Source: an uncultured Bacteroidota bacterium
GTDB lineage: Bacteria; Bacteroidota; Bacteroidia; Bacteroidales; SZUA-534
Direction: 5' to 3'
DNA length: 64,000 nucleotides
Assembly: GCA_946414435.1 (NCBI GenBank)
Contig: CAMKOM010000001.1
Span: 168,402-232,401, forward strand
A model generated the notes under the pieces. That model did no database searches. It saw nothing but the letters and a program-made list of their open reading frames with translations, and was not told the origin of the DNA. Below, in pieces: positions 34,973 through 43,273 of this stretch. Positions within the stretch are counted from its first letter, which is position 1, and every line of letters starts with the position of its first letter. The position numbers were made by a program, and so were the translations under genes.

Positions 34973-35938
34973 ATGTTACAAAAAATCAGTCAGTTACTAT
35001 CGAGCAAGGCTTCGTGGTTTGTGATTGCCACGGCGGTGTTCACGTTTTTTGTGCCGGGGGCGTTCCGTTGGGTTTCGGGCTACACGCAGACGGTCATTCT
35101 GGGCGTGATAATGCTCTCAATGGGCCTGACGCTCACCACGCAGGACTTCAAAATACTTTTCTCGCGGCCGGGCGATATTTTCATCGGGGCGTGCGCGCAG
35201 TTCACCATTATGCCGCTGGTGGCGTGGTCGCTGACGCGGATATTCAATCTCGATACCCCGATGGCCATCGGCATTATTTTGGTGGGCTGCTGCCCGGGCG
35301 GCGTGTCGAGTAACATTATGAGTTTCCTATGCAAGGGCGATGTGGCGTTTTCCGTCGGGATGACCACCGCTTCCACCCTGCTGGCGCCTATTATTACGCC
35401 GCTGCTGGTGCTTTGGTTGGCCGGTCAGAGTGTCGATGTTGATGCCGTTGGAATGTTTATCAACATACTGATTGTCACCATTATACCCGTCACCATTGGA
35501 TTTTTCCTAAACCTGTGGCTTGGCAGCCGTCAGCAGTTCAAGAGCATTCAGAGCGTGATGCCCGGCGTGAGCGTCATTTGCCTTGCGTGCATTGTTGGCG
35601 GCGTCATCTCGGCTGTTCACAACCAACTGATTTCCAACGGCTTGACAATGTTCCTGCTGACATTCGGCGTGGTTTTCTGCCATAACACCATCGGCTATTT
35701 GCTTGGTTTCCTGACAGGTACGTTGTTCAAATTCAACACTGCCAAAAAGCGCACCATCAGCATCGAAGTGGGTATGCAGAACGCCGGACTGGCAACCAAT
35801 CTGGCCACAAACTTCTTTATGGCCACCAACCCGCTGGCCGTTGTGCCGTGCGCCATATCGTGCGCCTGGCACTCGATTTCGGGCACCATTCTGGCTGGGA
35901 TTTTTATGCGGTTCGGGAAGAACACAAACGGAAACTAA
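34973..35938 (+). CDS. BASS-family sodium-dependent organic anion symporter
   Basis: A 321-residue inner-membrane protein of the bile acid:sodium symporter family with nine or ten helices. Family text: LSMGLTLTTQDFKILFSRP, VGCCPGGVSSNIMSFLCKGDVAFSVGMTTASTLLAPIITPL and EVGMQNAGLATNLATNFF. In bacteria these carry diverse organic acids (for example pantoate or keto acids), so the substrate is uncertain. It lies 18 bases before pepD and is probably cotranscribed. Confidence 0.9.
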   Translation: MLQKISQLLSSKASWFVIATAVFTFFVPGAFRWVSGYTQTVILGVIMLSMGLTLTTQDFKILFSRPGDIFIGACAQFTIMPLVAWSLTRIFNLDTPMAIGIILVGCCPGGVSSNIMSFLCKGDVAFSVGMTTASTLLAPIITPLLVLWLAGQSVDVDAVGMFINILIVTIIPVTIGFFLNLWLGSRQQFKSIQSVMPGVSVICLACIVGGVISAVHNQLISNGLTMFLLTFGVVFCHNTIGYLLGFLTGTLFKFNTAKKRTISIEVGMQNAGLATNLATNFFMATNPLAVVPCAISCAWHSISGTILAGIFMRFGKNTNGN

Positions 35939-35956
35939 AAACACAACTATATAGCA

Positions 35957-37408
35957 ATGAACACTTTAACACAACTAAAACCCACCAAAGTCTGGCAACA
36001 GTTTGAAGAAATATGCAAGATTCCGCGGCCGTCGAAGCACGAAGGGAAAATGATTGAATATCTGGTCAACTTTGGCAAGAGCCACAATTTGGAAACCACC
36101 ACCGACGATGCCGGGAACGTGGTAATCAAAAAGCCTGGCACTACCCGACTTGCCGGCAAGCCAACCGTGATTCTGCAAAGCCACATCGATATGGTCTGCG
36201 AGAAGACCGCCGACTCTACGCACAATTTTGAGTGCGACCCGATTGAGCCGCGCATCGACGGCGACTGGGTTTGCGCCAACAACACCACTCTTGGCGCCGA
36301 CGACGGCATTGGCGTGGCCACGCAACTGGCCATTCTGGCGTCGGACAGCGTTGAGCACCCGCCGCTCGAGTGCCTGTTCACGGTTGATGAAGAAACCGGA
36401 CTGACTGGTGCTTTCCATTTGAATCCCAAGATGTTGAGTGGCAAAACTCTTATAAATCTCGATTCGGAAGACGAAGGTCAGATTTTCATCGGGTGCGCCG
36501 GCGGCGTCAACACCACGGCGGTGTTCGAATACGGCACTGAAGCCATCGCGGAAAGCGCCACAGCCTACATGATTGAAGTGACGGGGCTGCGCGGCGGACA
36601 CTCTGGCGACGACATTCACAAGGGCTTCGGCAACGCCAACAAGATTCTGAACCGCATTCTGTGGCAGGCGCAGAAGCAATTTGGCCTGCAACTGTGCGCG
36701 ATTGACGGCGGCAATCTGCACAACGCCATTCCGCGTCACGCTCAGGCAACCATCGCCGTCGAGCGGAAAAACAGCGACGCCCTGAAGCAGCTTGTGGCAA
36801 CAATGAGCGCCGACATCGCCCAAGAGCTGAAATACACCGAACCCGACCTGAAGATTAATCTAACGGCGGCCGCCCTACCCGCTTCCGCCATCGCGCAAAG
36901 CGACCTGAAACGCCTGCTGAACGGCATCTACGGCTGCCCCAACGGCCCGATTGCAATGAGCCGCGCCCTGCCCGGGCTGGTCGAGACATCGACGAACCTG
37001 GCATCGGTTAAGATGAAGGAAAACAATCAGATAGAGATTGTTACGAGCCAACGAAGCTCGGTTCTGTCGGCACGCACCGACATTGCAAATATGGTTGAGA
37101 GCGTGTTCGCGCAAGCGGGCGCAACGGTTGAGCATTCCGACGGCTACCCGGGCTGGGAACCGAACCCCGAATCGGCAATTCTGAAAACGGCCGTTGATAG
37201 CTACCAACGGCTGTTCGGCCGTGAGCCCGAAGTGAAAGCCATCCACGCGGGACTTGAGTGCGGACTGTTCCTTGAAAAAATCCCCGGAATGGATATGATT
37301 TCAATCGGCCCTACGCTGCGCGGCGTGCACTCGCCTTCGGAACGCATCGAGATTAAAACTGTGAAAATGTTCTACGATTTTCTTATCGACATTCTCAAAA
37401 ATATTTAG
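35957..37408 (+). CDS. pepD: Cytosol non-specific dipeptidase (PepD, M20 family)
   Basis: A 483-residue zinc aminoacyl-histidine dipeptidase. Metal and catalytic motifs: LQSHIDMVCEK (His ligand, catalytic Asp), LGADDGIGVA (bridging Asp), VDEETGLTGAF (catalytic Glu pair), NLDSEDEG, a lid domain with LRGGHSGDDI, and the C-terminal ligand His in GAIHAGLECGLF/ KAIHAGLECG. Length and order match PepD. It hydrolyses dipeptides in the cytoplasm. The BASS symporter upstream may be in the same operon. Confidence 0.95.
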   Translation: MNTLTQLKPTKVWQQFEEICKIPRPSKHEGKMIEYLVNFGKSHNLETTTDDAGNVVIKKPGTTRLAGKPTVILQSHIDMVCEKTADSTHNFECDPIEPRIDGDWVCANNTTLGADDGIGVATQLAILASDSVEHPPLECLFTVDEETGLTGAFHLNPKMLSGKTLINLDSEDEGQIFIGCAGGVNTTAVFEYGTEAIAESATAYMIEVTGLRGGHSGDDIHKGFGNANKILNRILWQAQKQFGLQLCAIDGGNLHNAIPRHAQATIAVERKNSDALKQLVATMSADIAQELKYTEPDLKINLTAAALPASAIAQSDLKRLLNGIYGCPNGPIAMSRALPGLVETSTNLASVKMKENNQIEIVTSQRSSVLSARTDIANMVESVFAQAGATVEHSDGYPGWEPNPESAILKTAVDSYQRLFGREPEVKAIHAGLECGLFLEKIPGMDMISIGPTLRGVHSPSERIEIKTVKMFYDFLIDILKNI

Positions 37409-37560
37409 GATTTAGGATTTAGAAATTAGGATTTAGAAATTAGGATTTAGGATTTAGGATTTAGGATTTAGGATTTAGAAATTAGGATTTAGTTCCGATA
37501 GCTATCGGGATTAGGATTTATGAATTACTAATTGGGATATTTAAGATGCGACACGCAACA
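37409..37560. repeat. Tandem ATTTAGG heptamer array
   Basis: About a dozen copies of the heptamer GGATTTA, some as AGAAATTAGGATTT, over 37409-37480. A hairpin CCGATAGCTATCGG at 37496-37509 interrupts it. This is the cleanest heptamer array in the window. Confidence 0.8.
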
Positions 37561-37610
37561 TCTCTATGGTAATTCCGTTTCGCTAAAAACACAAAAAAAA
37601 ATTATTGAAT

Positions 37611-38090
37611 ATGAAAGAGATACAATACAACATCAGCATTAAAAGCACGACCAACATTGGCGAACTCAATGCAAAAGAGCAGGAACTTGTGCAACGTGCC
37701 CAAAACGCGGCCAACCGCGCCTACGCGCCATACTCGCAGTTCAAGGTTGGCGCCTGCCTGCTGCTCGACAACGGGCTGATGATTGAAGGCAACAATCAGG
37801 AAAACGCGTCGTATCCGTGCGGCTGCTGCGCCGAGCGTACCGCGCTGAACTACGCCAACGCCACCTATCCCGATGCAAAAGTTTCGGCCATCGCCATATC
37901 GGCATTCAACAGCCAAGGTCTTGTTGATGAGCCAATTACACCTTGCGGCATCTGCCGTCAGGCATTGCTCGAAACCGAGATGAAGAACCGTCAGAGCATT
38001 CGCGTGATAATGAACGGACAGAAGCACACCATTATCGCTGAAAGCGCATCGGACCTGCTGCCGCTGGCATTCGACGACAGCCAACTATAG
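37611..38090 (+). CDS. cdd: Cytidine deaminase
   Basis: A 159-residue zinc enzyme that deaminates cytidine and deoxycytidine to uridine forms in pyrimidine salvage. The zinc and catalytic motifs are plain: PCGCCAERTALNYAN (Cys ligand and catalytic Glu in C-A-E) and ITPCGICRQALLE (PCxxC ligands). RAYAPYSQFKVGACLL is the substrate loop. The ATG at 37611 is preferred to the TTG at 37605. It ends in an acidic LAFDDSQL. A hairpin array follows. Confidence 0.95.
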   Translation: MKEIQYNISIKSTTNIGELNAKEQELVQRAQNAANRAYAPYSQFKVGACLLLDNGLMIEGNNQENASYPCGCCAERTALNYANATYPDAKVSAIAISAFNSQGLVDEPITPCGICRQALLETEMKNRQSIRVIMNGQKHTIIAESASDLLPLAFDDSQL

Positions 38091-38140
38091 AATTTACCAC
38101 GGAAATTTTCCGCCTATTGTTTATGCAACTTTTTTCAAAA

Positions 38141-38334
38141 ACGTCTGAAAGACGTGATTTGCATAACCGGCCGCAAGCGCAGCGCAGCCGCCGGATAACA
38201 CCCCACACGATGTAACGCTCTGAAAGAGCGAACTATACAATGATTCTGTCTTTCAGACTGTTTTTTCTGGTGGTATTTATACCACGGGTTACGCTTCGCT
38301 TACCCGCGGTTATGAAGATTTTGTCCTTCGGACA
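38141..38334. repeat. Array of seven small hairpins
   Basis: Hairpins: ACGTCTGAAAGACGT (38141-38155), CCGG...CCGG (38167-38194), CGCTCTGAAAGAGCG (38216-38230), GTCTTTCAGAC (38248-38258), TGGTATTTATACCA (38271-38284), CGGGT...ACCCG (38285-38306) and TGTCCTTCGGACA (38322-38334). It shares loop words with the array at 23812-23992 but not its full sequence. It fills most of the 460-base gap before the LacI-type gene. Confidence 0.75.
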
Positions 38335-38416
38335 ACTATTCAATTGAATAACAATAATATAATTAGTCTTTCAAATTAGAACTCTTTGCAAAATGCAATT
38401 ATTTGATGCAAGTTAT

Positions 38417-38460
38417 GCAACTTTACGCAAAAAAGTGTGCAAACTTTACGCAAAAAGTGT
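38417..38460 (+). promoter_or_regulatory. Two tandem 22-base operator-like repeats before the LacI-type gene
   Basis: Copies GCAACTTTACGCAAAAAAGTGT (38417-38438) and GCAAACTTTACGCAAAAAGTGT (38439-38460), differing only by shift of one A. Each contains ACTTT...AAAGT arms, a plausible dimer site. They start 135 bases upstream of the regulator gene, so autoregulation is possible. Confidence 0.6.
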
Positions 38461-38551
38461 AAATTGCAGATTGTTGGCAAGAAAATGCAAGCAAAAGCCA
38501 AAAATCTTTGTTTCAGACAGATAGCCGACGAATATTGTTTTTTAAAACTCT

Positions 38552-39574
38552 ATGAAGATGAAAAAAGCAGCAACAATCAAGGACATTGCAAAAGCGATTG
38601 GCGTATCGGTTTCAACCGTTTCACGCGCCTTGCAAGACAAACCCGAGATTTCGGACGAGACAAAAACGCTTGTTCGCGAGACGGCGTCGAAGATGAACTA
38701 CCGCCCCAACACAATGGCGGTTGCGCTGAAAACACGCAAATCGTACTCAATCGGCGTGGTTGTGCCGCAGATTGTCAGCTTTTTCTATGCCACTGTGGTT
38801 CAAGGAATTGAGCAGGTTGCAAATGAGCTGGGCTATCAGGTTTTCGTCAGCTCGTCGAACGAAGATATGATTAAAGAGATGCAGAACGTGTATGGTTTCC
38901 TTGACCACCGCGTTGACGGAATGATTGTGTCGCTCTCGAAGGCAACCGACGAATTCACTCATATTCACCGAATTGAAGAGAACAACGTGCCGCTGGTGCT
39001 GTTCGACCGCACATCGAAGGAAATCAACGTTCCGAAGGTTGTAGCAAACGATGCCGACGCGGCCTATATGGCTGTTTCTCACCTGATTGAGCGCGGTGCG
39101 AAACGCGTGGCGCTCATCACCGGCCCCGAGCATATGCTCATTGGCCGCAACCGCTTCCGCGGATACCGCGCCGCCCTGACCAACCACGGGCTGCCCATCG
39201 ACAACCGGATGATTGTTCGCTGCAACCTGACCGTTGACGACGCGCGCGAAGCCGTGCTGAAGATGTTCGATATGAAAAACCCGCCCGACGCCATTTTCGG
39301 CATCAACGACGAAGTGGCCATCGGCGCACTCTACGCAGTGAAGGAAAAAGGCTTGAAAATACCTGAAGATGTGGCGATTGTGGGCTTCTCGAACAGCCGC
39401 CGCTCAAGCTACATTGAGCCGACGTTGAGCACCCTTGACCAAAACCCAATGAAGATTGGCGTGCTGGCCGCAAAACTGCTCTTCGACCAAATCCAAGGCA
39501 AACCCGATTTCAGTGAGAATAAGGAAGTTATTGTGCCGGCAACGCTGATTGTCAGGGCGTCGTCGAACAGGTAG
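38552..39574 (+). CDS. LacI-family transcriptional regulator
   Basis: A 340-residue sugar-responsive regulator. The N-terminal LacI helix-turn-helix with hinge is ATIKDIAKAIGVSVSTVSRALQDKPEISDETKTLV...MNYRPNTMAVALKTRKSYSIGVV. It is followed by a periplasmic-binding-like ligand domain (LFDRTS, PDAIFGINDEVAIGAL, VGFSNS, TLSTLDQNP). The effector is unknown. No sugar-utilisation genes adjoin it. The ATG at 38552 is preferred; an ATG at 38558 is possible. Confidence 0.95.
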   Translation: MKMKKAATIKDIAKAIGVSVSTVSRALQDKPEISDETKTLVRETASKMNYRPNTMAVALKTRKSYSIGVVVPQIVSFFYATVVQGIEQVANELGYQVFVSSSNEDMIKEMQNVYGFLDHRVDGMIVSLSKATDEFTHIHRIEENNVPLVLFDRTSKEINVPKVVANDADAAYMAVSHLIERGAKRVALITGPEHMLIGRNRFRGYRAALTNHGLPIDNRMIVRCNLTVDDAREAVLKMFDMKNPPDAIFGINDEVAIGALYAVKEKGLKIPEDVAIVGFSNSRRSSYIEPTLSTLDQNPMKIGVLAAKLLFDQIQGKPDFSENKEVIVPATLIVRASSNR

Positions 39575-40027
39575 ACGGAAGAGAATGGACAATGGACAAT
39601 GGGCGGTGGAGAGTGGACAATTAACAATTAACGACGGACTACAGACTACGGACTACAGACTACAGACGGCGATCGTTGAAGTTTTTATGAAATTTTGTCT
39701 TTAAATTTTCTATCAAATTCCACCCGACAGGGCGCAACCACCCAATTCTCGCCTGCGAGAAAAAATCGGATTCAATCGGTTAGATATAAACGTTTAGGGC
39801 TGATTCCACCCCTATCTTTTATGCACGTTGTACCAAACACCGATGCGGCGCACCACGCCCAACGCAAGAAAACACGTTGTTTCCGCAAACGTTTTTCCAC
39901 CTTTGCGACCGAAAAACGCTTTTGATTTTCACACACATATGGAATCGCGTCATCGGCAAAAAACGGCCGTTGATAGAGTTGTTGCGCAATAATTTTTAAG
40001 AAAACTTTTTAGAGCCTTAAAGTTTTC
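39575..40027. repeat. Gap with reiterated words, then featureless DNA
   Basis: 39585-39667 holds ACAATGG, ACAATTA and GACTACG/GACTACA words in tandem. The remaining 360 bases to the tetR promoter show no gene, no strong hairpin and no recognised riboswitch. Confidence 0.6.
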
Positions 40028-40035
40028 TACTTTTG
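40028..40035 (+). promoter_or_regulatory. tetR operon -7 box
   Basis: TACTTTTG, 26 bases before the TetR ATG. No clear -33 TTG is present. Confidence 0.55.
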
Positions 40036-40061
40036 CGCCCTAATTCAGAAAAACGCGCAAA

Positions 40062-40682
40062 ATGGACGCTAAAGACTGCATAATTGAAGGGGCTAGAGCA
40101 CTTTTCAGAAAAAACGGACTGAAAAGTGTAACAATGGACGAACTGGCGCGGTCTTTGGGTATGTCGAAGCGGACCATCTACGAGAATTTCAAAGACAAAA
40201 ACGCGCTCATTGAGGCGTGTCTGCTGAAATCGGCGGCCGACGCCACCGCTCGACGAAATAAGATTCTCGACTCAAACTCAAATGTTTACGAAGTAATGTA
40301 TCAGTTTGCGCAACTGCAGCACCAAGAATTTAGCGGCATCAACCCCGTGCTGTTCGACGACCTGCGCAAATACTATTCCGACCTGCTGGCCAAATCGAAA
40401 AGCAAAAACCAAAACAACTCGCTGAAATTGCTCGAACGGCTGTTCAAGACGGGTATTGACGGGCAGTTCTTCAACGGCGACAATTTCAACGTGGAAGTGG
40501 CAAGCCGACTCATCTGCAACTCTATTGAATTTGCGATTGACCTTATCGATAACCACAAATTCGCGCCATACGAGGTTTACCGCACCATATTCTACCCTTT
40601 CTTCAGGGGCATCAGCACCGAAAAGGGCATCGGCGAACTGGACAAGGTGAACCTGAAAATGTGCGGACACAAAAAGCAATGA
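40062..40682 (+). CDS. TetR/AcrR-family regulator of the efflux operon
   Basis: A 206-residue regulator. Residues 1-50 hold the TetR helix-turn-helix (RALFRKNGLKSVTMDELARSLGMSKRTIYENFKDKNALIEA). The rest is a helical ligand domain. It is the first gene of tetR-tolC-MFP-RND, 24 bases before tolC. It probably represses the operon until a pump substrate binds. Confidence 0.9.
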   Translation: MDAKDCIIEGARALFRKNGLKSVTMDELARSLGMSKRTIYENFKDKNALIEACLLKSAADATARRNKILDSNSNVYEVMYQFAQLQHQEFSGINPVLFDDLRKYYSDLLAKSKSKNQNNSLKLLERLFKTGIDGQFFNGDNFNVEVASRLICNSIEFAIDLIDNHKFAPYEVYRTIFYPFFRGISTEKGIGELDKVNLKMCGHKKQ

Positions 40683-40706
40683 CAACACTATTTAAATTAT
40701 AAAACA

Positions 40707-42194
40707 ATGAAACAGAAAATTCTAATCACAACTCTGGCTACAATGGCGGTGAGCCTTGCCGTGGGGCAAGCACCTGCCGACTCCGCAGCCAACAGCGTGG
40801 CTCCGACGGCCGACGCTGTGAAAGCCGACACCGCTGGCACAATGCGGCTGACAATGAAAGAGGCACAGAACTACGCCATTGAGCACAACTACTCAATGCA
40901 GAACGCATCGCTCGACGTGCAGAAGGCCGAGGCCGCACGCTGGGAAGCCATCTCGACTGTGCTTCCGCAGATTTCGGGCTCTATCGGCTACTCGAACTAC
41001 TGCGGCTACGAAATGAGTTTCAGTATGGGCGGCGGCATTATGGACTCGTTCGGGCCTATTTTTGAGGCTATTGGCAAGGACCTGGCGGCCGCTGGCTCGG
41101 GCACCAACTTCGCCAACACAATGGCGCAAATGGCTGCGGCTCAGCAGGCTGAGTCGGAAGAAGGCGGTATGAAAATGCCGACTACGGCGACTTTCGGCGT
41201 GCAGGTGGCTGTGGCACTGAGCGGTACGCAGTTTGTGGCAATGAAGTTGAGCCGTCTGGCGCTTGAAATGTCAGAACTGTCGAAGCAGAAGTCGGAACAG
41301 GACATCCGCAACCAAGTGAAGAGCCTTTACTACTCGGCTCTGGTTATGGAAGAGACGGTTGATTTGCTCGACCGCAATCTGGAAAATATGAAGAAACTGC
41401 TCGAATCGACCAACAGCGCCGTGAAGGTGGGCGTGAGCGAACAGATTGACGCCGACAAACTGCAGGTGCAGGTGCTGACAATGGAATCGGGCATCAACTC
41501 GACAAAGCGCTCGCTTGAAATGGTGTATAACGCTATGCGTCTGCAACTTGGCGTTGACGTAAGCACTAAAATCGAACTTACGCAGAAGATTGACGACCTG
41601 CTCAACCTTGAACTGACAATGCAGTTGCTTGCGAACGAACTGAATTTGGACAACAACTACGACTATCAGTTGCTTCAGAAGAACGTTGAACTGAGCGGCA
41701 AGCAGGTGAGCATTGCCAAGTGGAACCACACCCCCACGCTGAGCGCCTACTATCAGCACTCAATTGTGAAATACATTGGCGACAAGGGCTTCAGTATGAC
41801 GCCGCCGAATATGATTGGCGCGACGCTGTCGGTGCCGATTTGGTCGAGCGGAAACAAGTGGAACTCGCTGAAAGAGGCCAAGATAAACTATCAGGAACAG
41901 CAGAATACGCTTGAGAGTACCACCAACGCGCTTTTGGTGCAGCACAACCAACTGAAATACAATTTGGCGTCGGCTTACGAGACGTTTGAGAACCAAAAGC
42001 AGAACACTGAGGTTACTCAGCGCGTGTTCGACAAGACGAGCCAAAAATATGAGCAGGGCGTGGCTTCGAGCCTTGAGGTGACCAACGCGGGCACCAACCT
42101 GATTTCGGCGCAAAGCAGTTACGTTCAAGCACTTATGGAACTTGTGACGGCGCAAATCGAACTTGAGAAACTTCTTAACATCGACAATAAATAA
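40707..42194 (+). CDS. TolC-family outer-membrane efflux protein
   Basis: A 495-residue outer-membrane channel with signal peptide (MKQKILITTLATMAVSLAVG). It carries the TolC repeat text: LTMKEAQNYAIEHNYSMQNASLDVQKAEA, long coiled coils at about 205-300 and 395-490, and the second repeat ending YEQGVASSLEVTNAGTNLISAQ. An acidic, low-complexity N-terminal linker (about 20-45) precedes the first repeat. It is cotranscribed with the adaptor and pump genes downstream. Confidence 0.95.
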   Translation: MKQKILITTLATMAVSLAVGQAPADSAANSVAPTADAVKADTAGTMRLTMKEAQNYAIEHNYSMQNASLDVQKAEAARWEAISTVLPQISGSIGYSNYCGYEMSFSMGGGIMDSFGPIFEAIGKDLAAAGSGTNFANTMAQMAAAQQAESEEGGMKMPTTATFGVQVAVALSGTQFVAMKLSRLALEMSELSKQKSEQDIRNQVKSLYYSALVMEETVDLLDRNLENMKKLLESTNSAVKVGVSEQIDADKLQVQVLTMESGINSTKRSLEMVYNAMRLQLGVDVSTKIELTQKIDDLLNLELTMQLLANELNLDNNYDYQLLQKNVELSGKQVSIAKWNHTPTLSAYYQHSIVKYIGDKGFSMTPPNMIGATLSVPIWSSGNKWNSLKEAKINYQEQQNTLESTTNALLVQHNQLKYNLASAYETFENQKQNTEVTQRVFDKTSQKYEQGVASSLEVTNAGTNLISAQSSYVQALMELVTAQIELEKLLNIDNK

Positions 42195-42220
42195 TAATCA
42201 ATAATAAAAAAGATAAAACA

Positions 42221-43237
42221 ATGAAAACTAAACAGTTAATCAGTTTTGCAGTTTTGGCTTGCGTGGCTTTGGCAGCCGTAAGTTGCAAGCAGGAAGAGAA
42301 AAAGGCCGAAAAAGCCCGCATTGAAAAGGTTAAGGTTCAGAAACTTAAGAAAGTGACCATCGACCGCGTGTATGAAGTTTCGACAACGCTCGAGGGCTAC
42401 GAGACAATGAACATCGCGCCGTCGCTCACGGGAACCATCGAGCACATCTACGTTGAGATTGGCAGCAAAGTGACTGCAGGTCAGGACCTTGTGCGTATGG
42501 ACCAGACACAGTACAAGACAACCAAACTCACCGTTGACAACCTGACAACCGAAATGCAGCGTATGGACGCGCTGAAAGAGAGCGGCAATGTGTCGCAGCA
42601 GGTTTACGACCAGACCAAGGTGGCCTACGACCAGGCCAAGCAAAACCTTGATTTTCTGCGCCAGAACACGTTTGTGAAGGCCAAATTCGCAGGCAGCATA
42701 TCGGCCAAGAACTATGAGGACGGCGAACTCTACGGCGGCGGCCCGATTCTGACGCTCACACAGATTGACAAACTGAAGGCCTACATCAACATTCCCGAAT
42801 CGTACTTCCCGCACGTGAAGGAAGGAATGTCGCTGACGCTGAAGTCGGACATCTACCCCGACAAAGAGTTCAAGGCCGTGGTTGAGATTGTTCACCCGAC
42901 CATCGACGCGTCGAGCCACACGTTCCAAGCCAAAATCAAGATTGACAACAAGGCCAACTACCTGCGCCCAGGAATGTTTGTGCGCACCACAATGCCCATC
43001 TCGCAGCAGGAAGTCATCATTGCCCCCTATCAGGCTGTGCTGAAGCAGATTGGCTCAAACGACCGCTACGTGTTCGTCAACAACAACGGCCGCGCCAAAC
43101 GCGTGCCTGTGAAAATGGGCCAGCGTTTCGACGAGAATGTTGAAATCATCACCGACGGCATAACCGAGAACGACGAACTTGTGGTTGTCGGCCAGGGCCA
43201 CCTGATTGACGACGTGCAAATCGACATTGTGAAATAA
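42221..43237 (+). CDS. RND efflux periplasmic adaptor (membrane fusion protein)
   Basis: A 338-residue lipoprotein (signal with VSC-K at Cys22) bridging pump and TolC. It has a barrel-sandwich half (LTGTIEHIYVEIGSKVTAGQDLVRMD), a short helical hairpin (VDNLTTEMQRMDALKESGNVSQQVYDQTKVAYDQAK), the second lipoyl half (KAKFAGSISAKNYEDGEL), a beta-barrel, and a C-terminal domain with RPGMFVRTTMPI. The hairpin is short compared with AcrA. Confidence 0.95.
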   Translation: MKTKQLISFAVLACVALAAVSCKQEEKKAEKARIEKVKVQKLKKVTIDRVYEVSTTLEGYETMNIAPSLTGTIEHIYVEIGSKVTAGQDLVRMDQTQYKTTKLTVDNLTTEMQRMDALKESGNVSQQVYDQTKVAYDQAKQNLDFLRQNTFVKAKFAGSISAKNYEDGELYGGGPILTLTQIDKLKAYINIPESYFPHVKEGMSLTLKSDIYPDKEFKAVVEIVHPTIDASSHTFQAKIKIDNKANYLRPGMFVRTTMPISQQEVIIAPYQAVLKQIGSNDRYVFVNNNGRAKRVPVKMGQRFDENVEIITDGITENDELVVVGQGHLIDDVQIDIVK

Positions 43238-43273
43238 ACCAGCCATTTTGTTGGAAACAAACAAGATACAAAA

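Noticed and set aside
37409..37480. Possible CRISPR array
   Set aside because: Repeats are contiguous heptamers without unique spacers, and no cas genes are present.
13003..39729. 15-base word TGTCGGGTGGAATTT shared by 13003-13017 and the complement of 39715-39729
   Set aside because: A few shared 15-mers are expected by chance in 64 kb counted on both strands.
39668..40027. Riboswitch or structured RNA in the gap before tetR
   Set aside because: No known aptamer core (TPP, cobalamin, SAM, FMN) and no convincing long stem was found by eye.
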